The notes: generated by a model from the letters alone, not told the origin. A stretch of 64,000 nt of DNA from Sepioteuthis lessoniana (GCA_963585895.1 CAUZXS010000199.1:21001-85000), one strand, 5' to 3'. Counted from the first letter of the stretch, positions 22,001 to 32,949 are shown. A program made the numbers and translations.

Positions 22001-22830
22001 ATTAGCTCAAGTGTAAACCAAATGCTGTAGGGAGATGCAAAAGTACTAACACAAAGGTAAATGATTTAATAAATCAGTTTACAAAATTGAATAAATGCAG
22101 AAACAAATAAAAGTTAATAAATATTTGTCAAAAAATTAATGAGAGAGAGAGAGAGAGGATGAAAGAATATTTATAAAAGAAATAATTATTTTCCCCATTA
22201 TGAAATTAATCACAACACAACACAATTTTTTTCTTCTTCTTCCAGGGGAGAAAGTATCAGAAGGAAAGGTGAATGGAAGAATCTTTAGATAAATAAAGTT
22301 GCAAACACAGAGCTTCTTCAAAAATGTCCATCTACATCATTAAATTAATGACATTGTTGAAATATTTAACATAGAAGTTACCAGACTTAGATGGGAGCAG
22401 TTAGAGAGATTAAAAGTATTCTCCTTTATTCAGAGAGAGAGCGTGAGAGAGAGAAGAAGAAGAAGAAGAAGAACAATGAATTGATGGCTTCACTCTCCTG
22501 AACATTCTTCCAAGGCCTCGAATGTCTATCACCAAATATCAAGCAAATTAAAAATCTAATTACCTCCCTTGTTTTCGCTTGTAAATTTAATCAAATCAAC
22601 TTTCCCTGTGAATGAAATTCTTAAAAGATGAGAAATGATTTAATTGCTGATGTAAATACAATTTGGGAAGGAAAAGCAAAGCCGCAAATGTTAAGAGTTA
22701 CAGCTACAGATTCCCTAATACACAAAGAATGATTTTGTTGAGTTTCAATCTCTCTGATTTGCACCCATTTTTTCTTTTTTAAATGTAACAAACAAATGTT
22801 TTTTCATTTCCTTTTTTAAAACTGTCATAG

Positions 22831-22833
<3 letters not shown>
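22001..22833. other. no gene seen
   Basis: Unassigned sequence; (GA)n at 22141, (GAA)n at 22457-22473. Confidence 0.45.
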
Positions 22834-22905
<72 letters not shown>

Positions 22906-22906
22906 T
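22834..22906. repeat. compound (TA)n(CATA)n(CA)n
   Basis: Three adjoining simple tracts. Confidence 0.92.
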
Positions 22907-22911
22907 TAAGT

Positions 22912-23010
22912 ACCTCAAATGGTGCAATGGTCAGCAAGCTAGACTGAATGAATTCAATTCTCACTAGGTGCCCTATACTTTGAGCCTTGTTTGTAAATAA
23001 ACACAAATTA
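22912..23010 (+). mobile_element. SINE-E copy (short tRNA-like head)
   Basis: AAATGGTGCAATGGTCAGCA (A-box-like) and AATTCAATTCTCACTAGGTG (B-box-like), then CCCTATACTTTGAGCC. Related copies at 24372, 37977 and 51686. Confidence 0.6.
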
Positions 23011-23084
23011 TATACTAGTTGATGTAGATATCTACAGCAGTTAAGAAGTCAAGACTTGGGTTTATTTGAAAGTATAACAAGTTA

Positions 23085-23300
23085 TTATTGCTGTTTTTGT
23101 AAAAATAACTACAGCAAAATGGCTTCCAACTGATTAATCTTTATTTTTAGAAACCCTTCCCTACTTTTTTTTTTCAGGAGAAAGAAACATTTATTTGTAT
23201 TAAGACTTTTCTCTGTGTCCCGGAAGTATGCCTACAAAATTTAGTCACTTTATACCAAACTGCTTGGCCGTCTTTAGAGGACAGACAAACAAACTCTTGT
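23085..23300 (+). repeat. dispersed repeat, matches 30420-30570 and part of 45515-45580
   Basis: AAACTGCTTGGCCGTC and GGACAGACAAACAAACTCTTG recur inverted at 30460; ATGGCTTCCAACTGATTAAT resembles 45529-45550. Family unknown. Confidence 0.5.
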
Positions 23301-23419
23301 CAATTATTAATATAATTAATCATTAATGTAAATATATAAAAAACAAAGTGTGCATAAAACTTTTCATAGAAAACATAGATTTCGAGGATACTTTAATTGT
23401 AAGTAGAGCACAAATATAC

Positions 23420-23715
23420 TTGACCTAGTTGGTGGGACAGTAAAAGATACCAAAGACCCCCCCCCCCCACCCAAATGTCCAGGGTATGACACAAAACTAT
23501 CAGATGGGAAACTATCTGGAGCTTTGAGGAATGTGGAGTAGCTCTTCATTGCCATTACTGCCAGGTCCACTCTGATTTGTAGTGGTATTACCTGTTAGAG
23601 TCCCATCTATAGGTCAAATAAAACTATTCAATCATACTTGAAACCATTAAACTGTGTACAAATAAATGAGCTTTGGTTCGTTTAAAAATGTTACCTACAA
23701 AGTTTTTGCTCACAA

Positions 23716-23752
<37 letters not shown>

Positions 23753-23805
23753 GGATATGACATTAAATAACCCACAAGAGATGATATGCTAAAAAACACA
23801 AACCA
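23420..23805 (+). mobile_element. SINE-B copy
   Basis: GGAGCTTTGAGGAATGTGGA, CTTCATTGCCATTACTGCC, TCCCATCTATAGGTCAAATA, about one minisatellite unit (AACTGTGTACAAATAAATGA), a (TA)n run, then the tail GACATTAAATAACCCAC. A poly(C) of 12 lies at about 23458. Confidence 0.82.
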
Positions 23806-23926
23806 AGCAAAATTTATTCCATCTTTTTGAAGAAGTACTGACCAATGCATAAATAATCCTATTCTTTTTGATAGGTATTATGTGAGTATATAATATATAT
23901 TTAACATCACTAATATCATCCCTTAC

Positions 23927-23975
23927 AGTCCTGATGATGGTTCATTAGAACCGAAATGCTATGGTGTCGACTTTG
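23927..23975 (+). ncRNA. hammerhead-ribozyme-like motif, core-complete
   Basis: Helix I: AGTC (23927-23930) pairs with GACT (23969-23972). Core CTGATGA 23931-23937. One extra T (23938). Helix II: GGTTC/GAACC with loop ATTA (23939-23952). GAAA 23953-23956. Helix III: ATGC/GGTGT-side pairing A-T, T.G, G.T, C-G with loop TATG (23956-23967). Cleavage-site triplet GTC at 23966-23968. All invariant hammerhead bases are present; the unpaired T before helix II is atypical. Activity is not shown by sequence. Hammerheads are known from Penelope-like retroelements and other repeats. Confidence 0.6.
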
Positions 23976-24061
23976 CTTCTCAATAAATCTCTCCTACTTA
24001 GAGATTACCTGGTTATCACTTTTTCTTTATATATTGGTCGGATTACACTCCATTATTTACT
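23976..24061 (+). repeat. tail of the hammerhead-bearing repeat
   Basis: TCAATAAATCTCTCC, then TTGGTCGGATTACACTCC and ATTATTTACTTT, homologous to 21580-21662, ending in (TA)n(GT)n at 24062-24116. Confidence 0.6.
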
Positions 24062-24062
24062 T

Positions 24063-24116
<54 letters not shown>
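24062..24116. repeat. (TA)n(GT)n microsatellite
   Basis: Immediately 3' of the hammerhead-bearing repeat. Confidence 0.93.
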
Positions 24117-24118
<2 letters not shown>

Positions 24119-24371
24119 CATGTCTGGCTGTGTGCAAGTAATAATCTCTACACATGCAGATCTTTTTCTCAGTTGTTGGCTCAGACTGATAAAGTTATTT
24201 ATGAATAGCAAGTTGATAATGTATTATCCAATATATACATTGACTAAGTGGTTACCTACCAAACATCACTGGCATGTGTATAATTATCAACAGTAACACA
24301 TTACTAGTAAAATCATCATTTTTTAAAACAAAACTATAGTAATACATTAGGAAATTTGCATGCATTAGGTT

Positions 24372-24700
24372 AGCTGATAATGGTTAGTGAGCTTAGTCTC
24401 ACTGAGTGCCCCATCCTTCTTGCCTTGTACTAAATGAAGCTAAGATTAGTAAATTAATGATGATTTACATGAAGCTTCAAATCTTAAATGAAGCTTTTTG
24501 CATTTCCCTTTGCACTAATGCCCTTGTAAAAGGTATGAATCCATCTTCTCTTTATAGCTATGGGTAAATAGTAGAGCGGACTAGGCTCTTTAGCAACTGG
24601 TCTGAGAGAAAGAAAACTCAACATTCAAACCATTTATACTTTACATAAAAATTGACCATGTATTGAATTTTACTTGTGGTGAAGGCAGTTAGGTAAATAT
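24372..24700 (+). mobile_element. SINE-E head joined to a SINE-C body
   Basis: 24372-24445 is E-like (AATGGTTAGTGAGC, CTCACTGAGTGCCCC). From 24490 the SINE-C body follows (TTTTTGCATTTCCCTTTGCA, TATGGGTAAATAGTAGAGC, TAGCAACTGGTCTGAG, ATTGACCATGTATTG). A nested insertion or a chimeric SINE. Confidence 0.72.
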
Positions 24701-24839
24701 AAATTAAGTGAATGACAATTATAATAAAATATTGTTGATAAGAGTCATTACCATATCAAGAAGTAGACAATCAAAATCTTTTGTATTCTCAATATTGTTA
24801 ACAACTTTTTAGTTGATCCATTTATCAGCTAGCATTAGG

Positions 24840-25040
24840 CATATAATTCATGGTAGAAGAAGAAAAAAAAAAAAAAGAATGTCTTTTGCATTGAAAAAAT
24901 CCACAAAAGCACAGAAAATGGTTTCTAAAATACCAGACCAATCTATTCCAGCAACACTAGGTAAACCAACAACCTGTCTGTTTTGAAAATTTAAACATTT
25001 TATGATGATTATGAAATCAACCAGTTCATCAATTGTCAAT
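24840..25040. other. no gene seen
   Basis: Short unassigned stretch with a 14-bp poly(A) at 24861. Confidence 0.4.
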
Positions 25041-25276
25041 AATCATCATCATGTCGTGCTGCAGGCACGGATATCCCCGACCCTCTCTTGCCACTTCTCC
25101 CTATTGTTTATCGTCTCTGGCAGGTCTTCAGGGCTACATCCTGTATCCTCACATAGCTGCTGTATGTATGTTCGAGCTGGTCGTCCTGCCTTTGCCCGGT
25201 CATATGTGAGGATCCATAGAAGTATATCACTTATGAGCTCATCCCTGCTTTTCCAGCAGTGTCCTGCATGTCTGGT
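25041..25276 (-). mobile_element. LINE 3' end: reverse transcriptase C-terminus
   Basis: The minus strand reads RHAGHCWKSRDELI, SDILLW, DRAKAGRPARTYIQQLCEDT, GCSPEDLPET and ends in (ATG)n at 25041-25052. This is the extreme C-terminus of an APE-type LINE protein with a triplet-repeat 3' end. The frame is largely open but 5'-truncated at CCAGACATGCAGG, the same base as the copy at 46263. Confidence 0.85.
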
Positions 25277-25469
25277 TTGTTGGTGTGCAAATAATGGTTT
25301 TAACTATTAAAATAACAAGATTATGCAGCTTAGTTCTCAAGTTAAAAGTGCAATAAGAATAATCTGAAGCCAAACTTTTTTAGACCATAATTTTCTGATG
25401 CAAGTTTCATTGGGTAATAAGAATAGTTTTGGTAAGCTTGGCTTGTTTACTAAAACTTTTCTTTTTTAC

Positions 25470-25931
25470 CTCCTTGAATTGTTCCAAAACTGCCTTGGCA
25501 CCATCCTCAACATCCACCAGATTGACTTCTTCACCAATATTGAAGTCCTTAAAAGGTGAGATCACTATGCAACTGAAGTTCCAGCTATGCTGGACAAGAC
25601 ATATCTTCAGGATGAGGAATTATTGCCTGCCTGGGATTATACTGTGTAATGAGCTCTCCACTGGCTATTGTGATAGAAGGGCACCAAGGAAGCAATATAA
25701 AAACTTCTTGAAAAGATTTTTTGGAGCCTGTCACATCAACCATCACTGATGATCCACCCTAGCTGAGAACTGTGACACCTGGTATCTTACTACCAACCCT
25801 GTTGTCTCCTCCTTTGAAAACACCCACAGGGTTGCTCTCAAGGACAAAAGGCACAGGAGGAGGAACCAGATCAGACCTTCAGCTACAGCCACACGTGCCT
25901 ATCCCACACGTGCCTGCAGTTGGTATGGATG
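25470..25931 (+). mobile_element. LINE reverse transcriptase C-terminal tail (broken), other family
   Basis: FGACHINHH, RRAPRKQYKNFLKR, LSTGYCDRRAP and TRHIFRMRNYCLPGIIL correspond to the usual RWAGHVSRMEDHRLPK...GELSTGHRDRGAPKKRYKD...GACHIDHHQW tail of cephalopod and other invertebrate LINEs. The later part (FENTHRVALKDKRHRRRNQ) continues in another frame and fades before the expected zinc finger. The tract carries at least two frameshifts. Confidence 0.82.
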
Positions 25932-26499
25932 ACCCCCAATTAGATCTTTAATAAAAAATGTTGTCAAAAATAGACTGGAAACTTTTGTACCAATCTATAT
26001 TAGAAAAGTGAAGTAAGATCATAAGAAGTCAGGGAAGATACTTTGATGATTGAATAATAATGCCATGAATTTATATTAAAAACATGCAGAGAACCTTTGC
26101 ATCAGCATAATAAATGTATTTATGTTTCTGTGTGCACTTGTCTTCTGTATGTAAATGAAAATATGCAGATTTGTAAATGTTATACTTGAACTGGCAGCAA
26201 AAAACATGAATAAAAATCATCCAAGCAAAATGAGGTAGAGTATTATAGATTTTGCAAAACTTTTGATGACAGACCACTTTTTTTAGCAGACCAATCTTAT
26301 GGAAGTATTTCCATTTACAAACAAATAACAAAAATGTTTGTTTCATGTTTATCTTTCATTCAGAGTGAAGGACAGAAAACAAACCTGAACAAAAAAATGG
26401 AAATGATTTAAAATTGTCATTCAAAATTTTAATGCCAATTTTCTTTTGATTCCATCATCAGTGCAATGTATCTACACTGTCATGTTTCTATTGTTATAG

Positions 26500-26790
26500 G
26501 AAACTCTTCAGATGTGTTCAATGCCCAACTGTCGCCAATTCAGGAGTTTCCAACTGAAATACATTTTGCCAAGCATTGCAAATCTCATCCATGTGGTTCT
26601 TCATGTCCCGTATTCTCAACACAAGTTCTACATAAACAGTTTCTTCCCAAGAAGACTTATCAAGTGTTTTCCAACTCCAAATGACCTTGACCTCATCAAG
26701 GCCTTTCTGTATAACTATATTCCTGACTTTATTCATCTACTGTTCTTCAATCATTCTTCTTCATTTACCATACAACATTGTAACCTCTGA
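26500..26790 (+). mobile_element. possible LINE C-terminal fragment
   Basis: KFYINSFFPRRLIKCF and DLIKAFLYNYI resemble the NSFFPRTIxxWNxLP tail of CR1/Jockey-like LINEs. The frame is open for 92 codons. The minus strand is open too, so coding direction is uncertain. Confidence 0.35.
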
Positions 26791-27221
26791 GCAGTGGTCA
26801 TCAATTTGGCCTTAATTAATGTAAATTATAGTTAAAAAGAAAAAAAAGATCCTTATGAATTAATGTCAAATCAATATTTGATTGACAAATTTCCCATCAT
26901 TTCAAGCTGAAGGATGACAGTATTTTTTATCACAATAAAAACATGACTTGTGTGATTCTTAAATGATTAGTCATTTTTGAATATGGAATTACATTTTTTT
27001 TTGTCGGAGGGACACAAAATGTTTGAGTAAAAAAAAAAGTATAATTCTCTCCCATGAATACTTTCTAACATCATATAACCATAAGCTCTTTAAGTCAGTG
27101 TCAATAAATATCTGATTAGCCCATAGACTCCTAAGTCACTTTGGTCAGCCATCTATTCATATTACCATTTTCACTCATAGTACTACCTTTCCATACTTTA
27201 GAGATAAGTTTTAAGTTTATT

Positions 27222-27590
27222 GACAGAGCTTAGAATATGCCAACTGTACTATCTGCAGAAGGGTATCCACCTCAAAAAAAAAAAAAAAAAAAGAAGGTGG
27301 GGGCTGGATATGACACTAAACAGCATCCAGTAGAGAGGCTCCAGTTCTGGAGCTCTGTGGAGAGAGGCGGTATCCTTTACTGCTATCATTCCGACATCTG
27401 CTGACTAGCAGTACAAGTTAGGGTCCCATTTATAGATAAAATAGATCTATGTGAAAATTATTGGTATTAGGAACACTTGAAATCTTATAACTGTGTGCAA
27501 TTTATTTGTATTAAGAATAGTTACTTGAAAACATACTTGCTAACAAAAAAAAAACCAAATAAAAAACCAAAAAACAAACCTGACCAAGCA
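27222..27590 (+). mobile_element. SINE-B copy
   Basis: GAGCTTAGAATATGCC, a poly(A) of 18 inside (27274), GAGGCTCCAGTTCTGGAGCT, GTCCCATTTATAGATAAAAT, AACTGTGTGCAATTTATTTG. The tail is lost; ends in AAACCAAAT-type sequence. Confidence 0.75.
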
Positions 27591-28699
27591 ACAACATTTT
27601 TAAGTATTTTGTCAAAACAAATCCTTGTTAAGTAGACATTTGGTTTAAACATATATATAGTCAACATTCTATCTTCACAGGGAGGCTGACACTCAAAATT
27701 CCCTTATAAATTTATGTGATAACTCAAGTAACAAATATGTACAAAGATTGCTCAAAAAGTGGCAACACATTACCACTTCTTATGAAACTTGAAAAATCTA
27801 AATTAGTTTTTTTTATTTATTTATTTATTTTATTTTTTTCTTCCAGTTTTTAAAGAAATCCCAGTGTGTTGTCAAAACAAAAATATTCAGCTATGGCTCC
27901 TCTTTCTGGGTGAGGATTACAACTTTTATGAACAACCCTTGTGTATATATCTTCAAGGAATATTATTTTATGCCTTTATTCATCTATCAGTTTAATTAGA
28001 CTAGATACAATTTAAGATTTTTCTTCAGCATTTCACAAAAGAGAACAATTATATAATATAAACAGATTATTATTTATTACCCAACTCTACAGAATTGGAA
28101 CTTTGACCCCTAAGCTCCTGAGCCTAAATTGACCCTCTGCTGTGTGAGTGTGATCTCTGCATCGGTAAACCATTGCTACAGTGTGGAGGAAAAATAAAAG
28201 CACCACTGGTATAATCATCTAATAGGCTCAAAGTGTTAAAGCAAAAATAACACATAAGGCATGTACTTATTTTTGAAATGTTACATATTCATAATTTGGG
28301 TTATAGAGTTTCAATGCTGCAAATTTTAGTAAAAATAATAACTAATAATATCTGTGTTGATTGTATAATGTTTTTCTAAAAATAATATCCTGATGTCTTT
28401 GGTTTATAAAAGATTATTTGGGATGTACTTATTTGTTGGTGATACTGTACTTTGGATGTTTCATATAAATTGATACCAAGCAAGAGAAAAAGGTTGATAA
28501 TAGACTGACAAATGTGGACCAAGTCTTCAGCAAACTACAAAAGTGTATCTGTTCAAATAGTAACCTAAGGAGTGACCCTTGTTGTCCACTTATCTATATG
28601 TTGCTGAATCTTTGGTCATCTAAAGCCACTTATGCCTTTTCTAATGGTTCCATGAATGTTGTCTGGGTACCATACTAAAAAATGTGTATAATGGAGAGA
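27591..28699. other. no gene seen
   Basis: Unassigned AT-rich sequence without long frames. Confidence 0.45.
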
Positions 28700-29130
28700 C
28701 TTCATTACAAATATTCAAGTCTCCAACGGTGCTAGTGCCTTCAATATTTAGACAATGCTACAAAAGCTGAGTAGGCCATGTACCGAAGATGGAAGATTTA
28801 CTATTAAAAACCTTACGGTTCAGTGTGTTGGTTTGTGACCAAGGCAATATAGATGTGTCCCAAAAGAAGTATAGGGGTACCCTTAAAAAAACAAATAAAT
28901 AAAAAAAGAGCCTCATCTCTTGTGGAATCAACTCCTGAAAATAGGAAACAAAGGCTAATGACAAGCTGATCTGACACAAGGTGACCTCTCTCTCATTGAA
29001 TCCAACCAATTACGAAATCAGAGCAGAGGAGAAGACAACATTATAAACTTGGTGTGACTTTGAGCCAGCTGTCCTTTTCCTACACTGGTGGCCTTGTGGC
29101 TGATATAGAGTCCTTTCCAAAATCCTAATC
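28700..29130 (+). mobile_element. LINE reverse transcriptase C-terminal tail (very broken)
   Basis: RQCYKS-VGHVPKMEDLL matches the RQxxLRWAGHVxRMxDxRLPK block; then SQKKYRGTLKK, SLISCGINS and DLTQGDLSLIESNQL fit the PKKRYKDxLKxSL...GI...RxxWR block. Several stops and shifts. The longest open frame here is on the opposite strand and is taken as a shadow. Confidence 0.55.
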
Positions 29131-29877
29131 CCCGAAGCCAATTCATGATATTTATATCAGTTCTTATAGCCTTGGTGAGACAATAAATGGAGCCAAAAAT
29201 CTTATTTTTCTAAAAGGCTTAAAAATCAGATACTAAATTACAAAAAATACATATACAAATTTTTTTTTTTTTAATAACTTAATGATCCCGCACACTTTCT
29301 CTAAGTTATGAAACAGAAATTTTCAGGATTCCACACATGAATAAAACTTGAACTTTGCACATGTTTATAAATAATTTCCAGTCTTCTCCCCCCCCCCCAA
29401 GATGTCATTAAGCAGGAAGATCAGTCTACAAAGTAAGAAATCTTTGAATAATAAATTTTATAACACTTCATTAAGTATTTGAGGGTTAGAATGTAATATC
29501 TTTAGGGTACTTTAGCTTGTTAAATCCATTTAGGGTAAAAAGGTTTAAAGTCATAGATAAATATTTGAGGTGGACATAGGAAAAAATAATCTTTTTTTTA
29601 ATATAATTTTCTTATTTGATCATTATTTTTTTAAATGCCTACCTCAAATATCTAGGGGGTCAACAAGTACCCATCTGACAAATAAAAACCAGTCAGGTAG
29701 GTTATCTAAATTTCCTTTTTTACTTCATGAGACCTGAATCTCATACTCTCATCCTCAATCCCTGCCAACTGAAATATGCCACTCTTATTTGAGCTCCTCA
29801 GTTTCTGACATAAACAACGGTTGGTCAATCACTTCAATAAAGACTTTCATTCTCTTATTTTGAATGTTCCCACATCC

Positions 29878-29880
<3 letters not shown>
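29131..29880. other. no gene seen
   Basis: Poly(T) of about 14 at 29258, poly(C) of 10 at 29389; otherwise unassigned. Confidence 0.45.

Positions 29881-29939
<59 letters not shown>
29881..29939. repeat. (GA)n microsatellite
   Basis: Pure GA run of 59 bp. Confidence 0.95.
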
Positions 29940-29941
<2 letters not shown>

Positions 29942-30221
29942 TTCTTTTCTCTCAACCCAGCTCCAAATTTAAATCAATCAGCCTGAGTAAAATGAAATAA
30001 ATAAAATAAAAATCACAAAGGCGTACTTCCCTCTTGTCTTTTAATACACACAGCATCCCATGTGTAAGTGTTTGCTTACAGTAAACTCTGGGAGGTTAGG
30101 TTTAGGGGTGTTGCCCCCAACCCAATAATGTAAAAAACCTGTTTGTTCATATCCTGCCAGCTCTACTTGCAGGTGACTAAATAGATGTCTTAGAAAATCT
30201 ATTCATAAACTTTTCATTAGA

Positions 30222-30263
<42 letters not shown>
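30222..30263. repeat. (TA)n microsatellite
   Basis: Pure run. Confidence 0.93.
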
Positions 30264-30270
<7 letters not shown>

Positions 30271-30419
30271 AGTTTACTTGTTAAAATAGTTAATAAATTG
30301 CTTTGTCTTTCCTATAATATATATTTTGCTATGTCTTTTAATTGTCTCAAAACCAATATAAATATTTTAATTTGAACCCCACAGAACAACTGGTATTTGA
30401 ATGAGAAGAATAGTTTTTG

Positions 30420-30570
30420 TATAAGCACTTAATCTATATCAATAACTCGGAAGTGTTTGTCTGTTCTCCGTAGAAGGCCAAACAGTTTAATGAGGAGTTA
30501 CTGAAATTAAGAATGTCCAAAATGGATTGCATTCAATTCGTAATTCACTAATGCCTTTCGGAATGACATA
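30420..30570 (-). repeat. dispersed repeat, inverted match to 23210-23300
   Basis: GTTTGTCTGTTCTCCGTAGA and AGGCCAAACAGTTTAATG are the complement of the copy at 23240-23290. Confidence 0.5.
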
Positions 30571-30772
30571 GACACACTGTCCTACACTTTGTCCTACAGC
30601 TAAGGGAGCAGCAAAAAACTTGGCAAACCACTCTCTCATAACCATTTTACCTTCTGGGTCAGCAGAAGCAAAAATCTTATTCCTATAAACAACCTCTTAT
30701 CTGGAACTATACACAGAGTAGAGCAGAAGTAATAGGGTATTCAGTATTGATAAATTATTATAATTTGCTAAG

Positions 30773-30842
30773 CTTTGCTTAGTCTGGTGTATAGAGACTG
30801 TTTATGGTACCTACTGTTCTATAGTAGTTGACTGCCATATAT
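30773..30842 (-). mobile_element. 5S-derived SINE, 3' part
   Basis: The complement reads ACCAGACTAAGCAAAGC preceded by GAACAGTAGGTACC, aligning with 10547-10600 past the 5S core. Strongly diverged. Confidence 0.5.
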
Positions 30843-30862
30843 CTGTTGTTTCATTATATTCA

Positions 30863-31180
30863 CTAGTCCTATAACCTGGTTTGGTTGTAAGGGTGCTAAT
30901 CATGCGGCGTATCTTGGACAGCAATAGTCTGGCAGAACTCATTCCTCTCCAGGTCTGCAATTAGTTGGAATTCAGAATTTCTCTTTTCATAGACCAGTTG
31001 CCATACCAAAGTTGAAGAGTCCACTCTGTCCTCGTATTTACTCATAGATAAAAGGAGAATAGTTGGATTCTTACTTTTTCCAAGGGTATTAGCATTATGT
31101 GAAATGCCGACTTGTTCAGGATTTGAACTTTGGTAGCCATATCCAGTTCCTACGATGATAACCTTTATGCTCTGACCCCC
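30863..31180 (-). mobile_element. SINE-C copy, long-tail variant
   Basis: Complement of tail (CCTATAACCTGGTTTGG), body (CATAGACCAGTTGCCATACC) and head (ATTAGCATTATGTGAAATGC, AGGATTTGAACTTTGG, GATGATAACC). Near full length. Confidence 0.8.
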
Positions 31181-31569
31181 CTCCCCATCATATAAGCATT
31201 CTAAAAATGACTAAAATGAATTTGTAATTTTTTCTTTTTTAAAATTTTTTTTTGAAGAAAATAAAATTATTAAGTCATCTATGTTAATGTTGTGACAGAT
31301 TTTCAAATTCAATTTTAGGCAATGTCTAGTTATTTTTATGCTTGAAATATTTTTGCAGAAATTCTTTTTTTAATACTGTGAAAAGTAGATGAATAAATAC
31401 AATTTACTATACAGAAGACAAAAAGAATGAATAAAGTCTGAAACACTGAGATAAACCAGTGACATTATGCCGGGAATTATTCAGTTTCTTATCCTTGTCT
31501 TAGTTATTTGGATTACTAATTTACAGCCAATCCGTTCTACTTTTCTAGTGTCATTATTCTATGAATTAT

Positions 31570-31580
31570 TCAGATACTAT
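31570..31580. repeat. target-site duplication, left copy
   Basis: TCAGATACTAT; identical copy at 31820-31830. Confidence 0.9.
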
Positions 31581-31819
31581 TGTGGGTGTGTCCTCGTGGT
31601 GTAATGGTTAAAGTGATGGACTGTGGAATTGTAGTAAGCGAGTTCAAACTCCAGCCATGCTATTATGTTCACTTTCAGACAAATATCCTTGGGAAAGGTA
31701 TGAACCTCCTTATCCTCCCAGCTGTGGGTTAAATAGCACCACTACTGTTCTTCTAGGAGAATGGCTTTGGAATTAAATAACCTACAAAGGTTGATATGCC
31801 ATTAAACAAAGAAACCAAA
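31581..31819 (+). mobile_element. SINE-A copy, full length, intact TSD
   Basis: Head GGGTGTGTCCTCGTGGTGTA, A-box-like TGGTGTAATGG, B-box-like GAGTTCAAACTCC, body TATCCTCCCAGCTGTGGG, tail AATTAAATAACCTACAAAGG and AAAGAAACC. Bounded by perfect 11-bp direct repeats, the mark of a fairly recent LINE-driven insertion. Confidence 0.95.
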
Positions 31820-31830
31820 TCAGATACTAT

Positions 31831-32276
31831 CTAATTGTTGTAAGTCTAACAACAGCCAACACATTACAATAAACACAACAAAAATGAGGATATTGCCAAG
31901 TATTACTTCCTGAAATAAAATAAGATCCTCAAAATAGAGAACAATCATGCCAAAAATTTAGTAAACTGCCACAATGGCAAATGACACAAATTTTGATAAG
32001 GAGTACTTTTATGCACTAAGAACTAGGATAGAAAAAATCTCTCTTTGGTCCCAAGTCAGATATTTTTTGATCTCCTGGGAAAAAAAATCACAACCATTTT
32101 AGGATAAACATTACTTTCATAAAGTTCATTGCCACATAATTTATGAAACGTTTCCAATCACAGATTCACTGTTAGAATAAGAAGTAAAACATCGAAAAAT
32201 ATCTAAAATACTTTAGAAGTATGTACATGATATTTCTTAAAAGATGGTACACCATTTCTAAATGGATGGTTGGTTG
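31831..32276. other. no gene seen
   Basis: Unassigned AT-rich sequence. Confidence 0.45.
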
Positions 32277-32570
32277 GTTGGTTTTTTTAATGCTATGTCA
32301 ACCTTTGGTAGATTATTTAATGCCTAAGTCAGTCTTTTCTTTTGCTCACAATTGTATGGGTCTCAAGTAACTAATTTTTTCTTTTTTTTTTTTTTTTTCT
32401 TTTTTTGTATGGGTCTCAAGTAACTATTAATAATCCTAAGTAAATAACTATAACTTCACGTAACAATTCTTAATATAAATAATTTGCACATGATTATATG
32501 GTTTGAACAGAGCTTCAGAACAGGAGCCTCACCACTGAATGCTGTTTAAAGTTATACCCAGAATACAATT
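32277..32570 (-). mobile_element. SINE-B copy, degraded
   Basis: The complement of the tail at 32290-32330 (TGCTATGTCAACCTTTGG) and of the body at 32525-32570 (GGAGCCTCACCACTGAATGC) are recognisable. Interrupted by the poly(T) stub at 32374. Confidence 0.65.
32354..32426. repeat. 20-bp direct repeats flanking a 33-bp T-rich tract
   Basis: GTATGGGTCTCAAGTAACTA at 32354-32373 and 32407-32426 are identical and enclose only T/C bases. Looks like a target-site duplication around a bare poly(A) tail. Confidence 0.85.
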
Positions 32571-32930
32571 TTTAAATGCTGTTTATTTGGTACTATCTAA
32601 ATCATACCACTGGTAGGTATAATTATTATCACATTTTAAAAATATGTTGAAGTAGAGTATTACCAAGATGGGAAAATTGTACTATTTTAAGTACAGTATG
32701 AGACCTACCAACATGCGATATATCACTAAAATATCTCAGTCAGTCAAGGACAAATAGATTTTTTTTAAAGAGAAACCTCATCAGCTATTTTTTTTAAGTA
32801 GTTAGCTCTAAGCTGACTGCACTCAATCAATTTAGGGTCCATTACTGCTACTTTCTCAAGTGTTTTGGCAAAGCTATTATTTTTCTTTGTAAGTGTTAGG
32901 TCAATCATATATCTAATAAATAATAATACT

Positions 32931-32949
32931 TACAAATGTGGAATTAATA
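32931..32949. repeat. target-site duplication, left copy (19 bp)
   Basis: TACAAATGTGGAATTAATA, repeated exactly at 33634-33652. Confidence 0.92.

Noticed and set aside
28758-29009. 83-codon minus-strand frame
   Set aside because: Lies opposite a broken LINE tail that reads on the plus strand.
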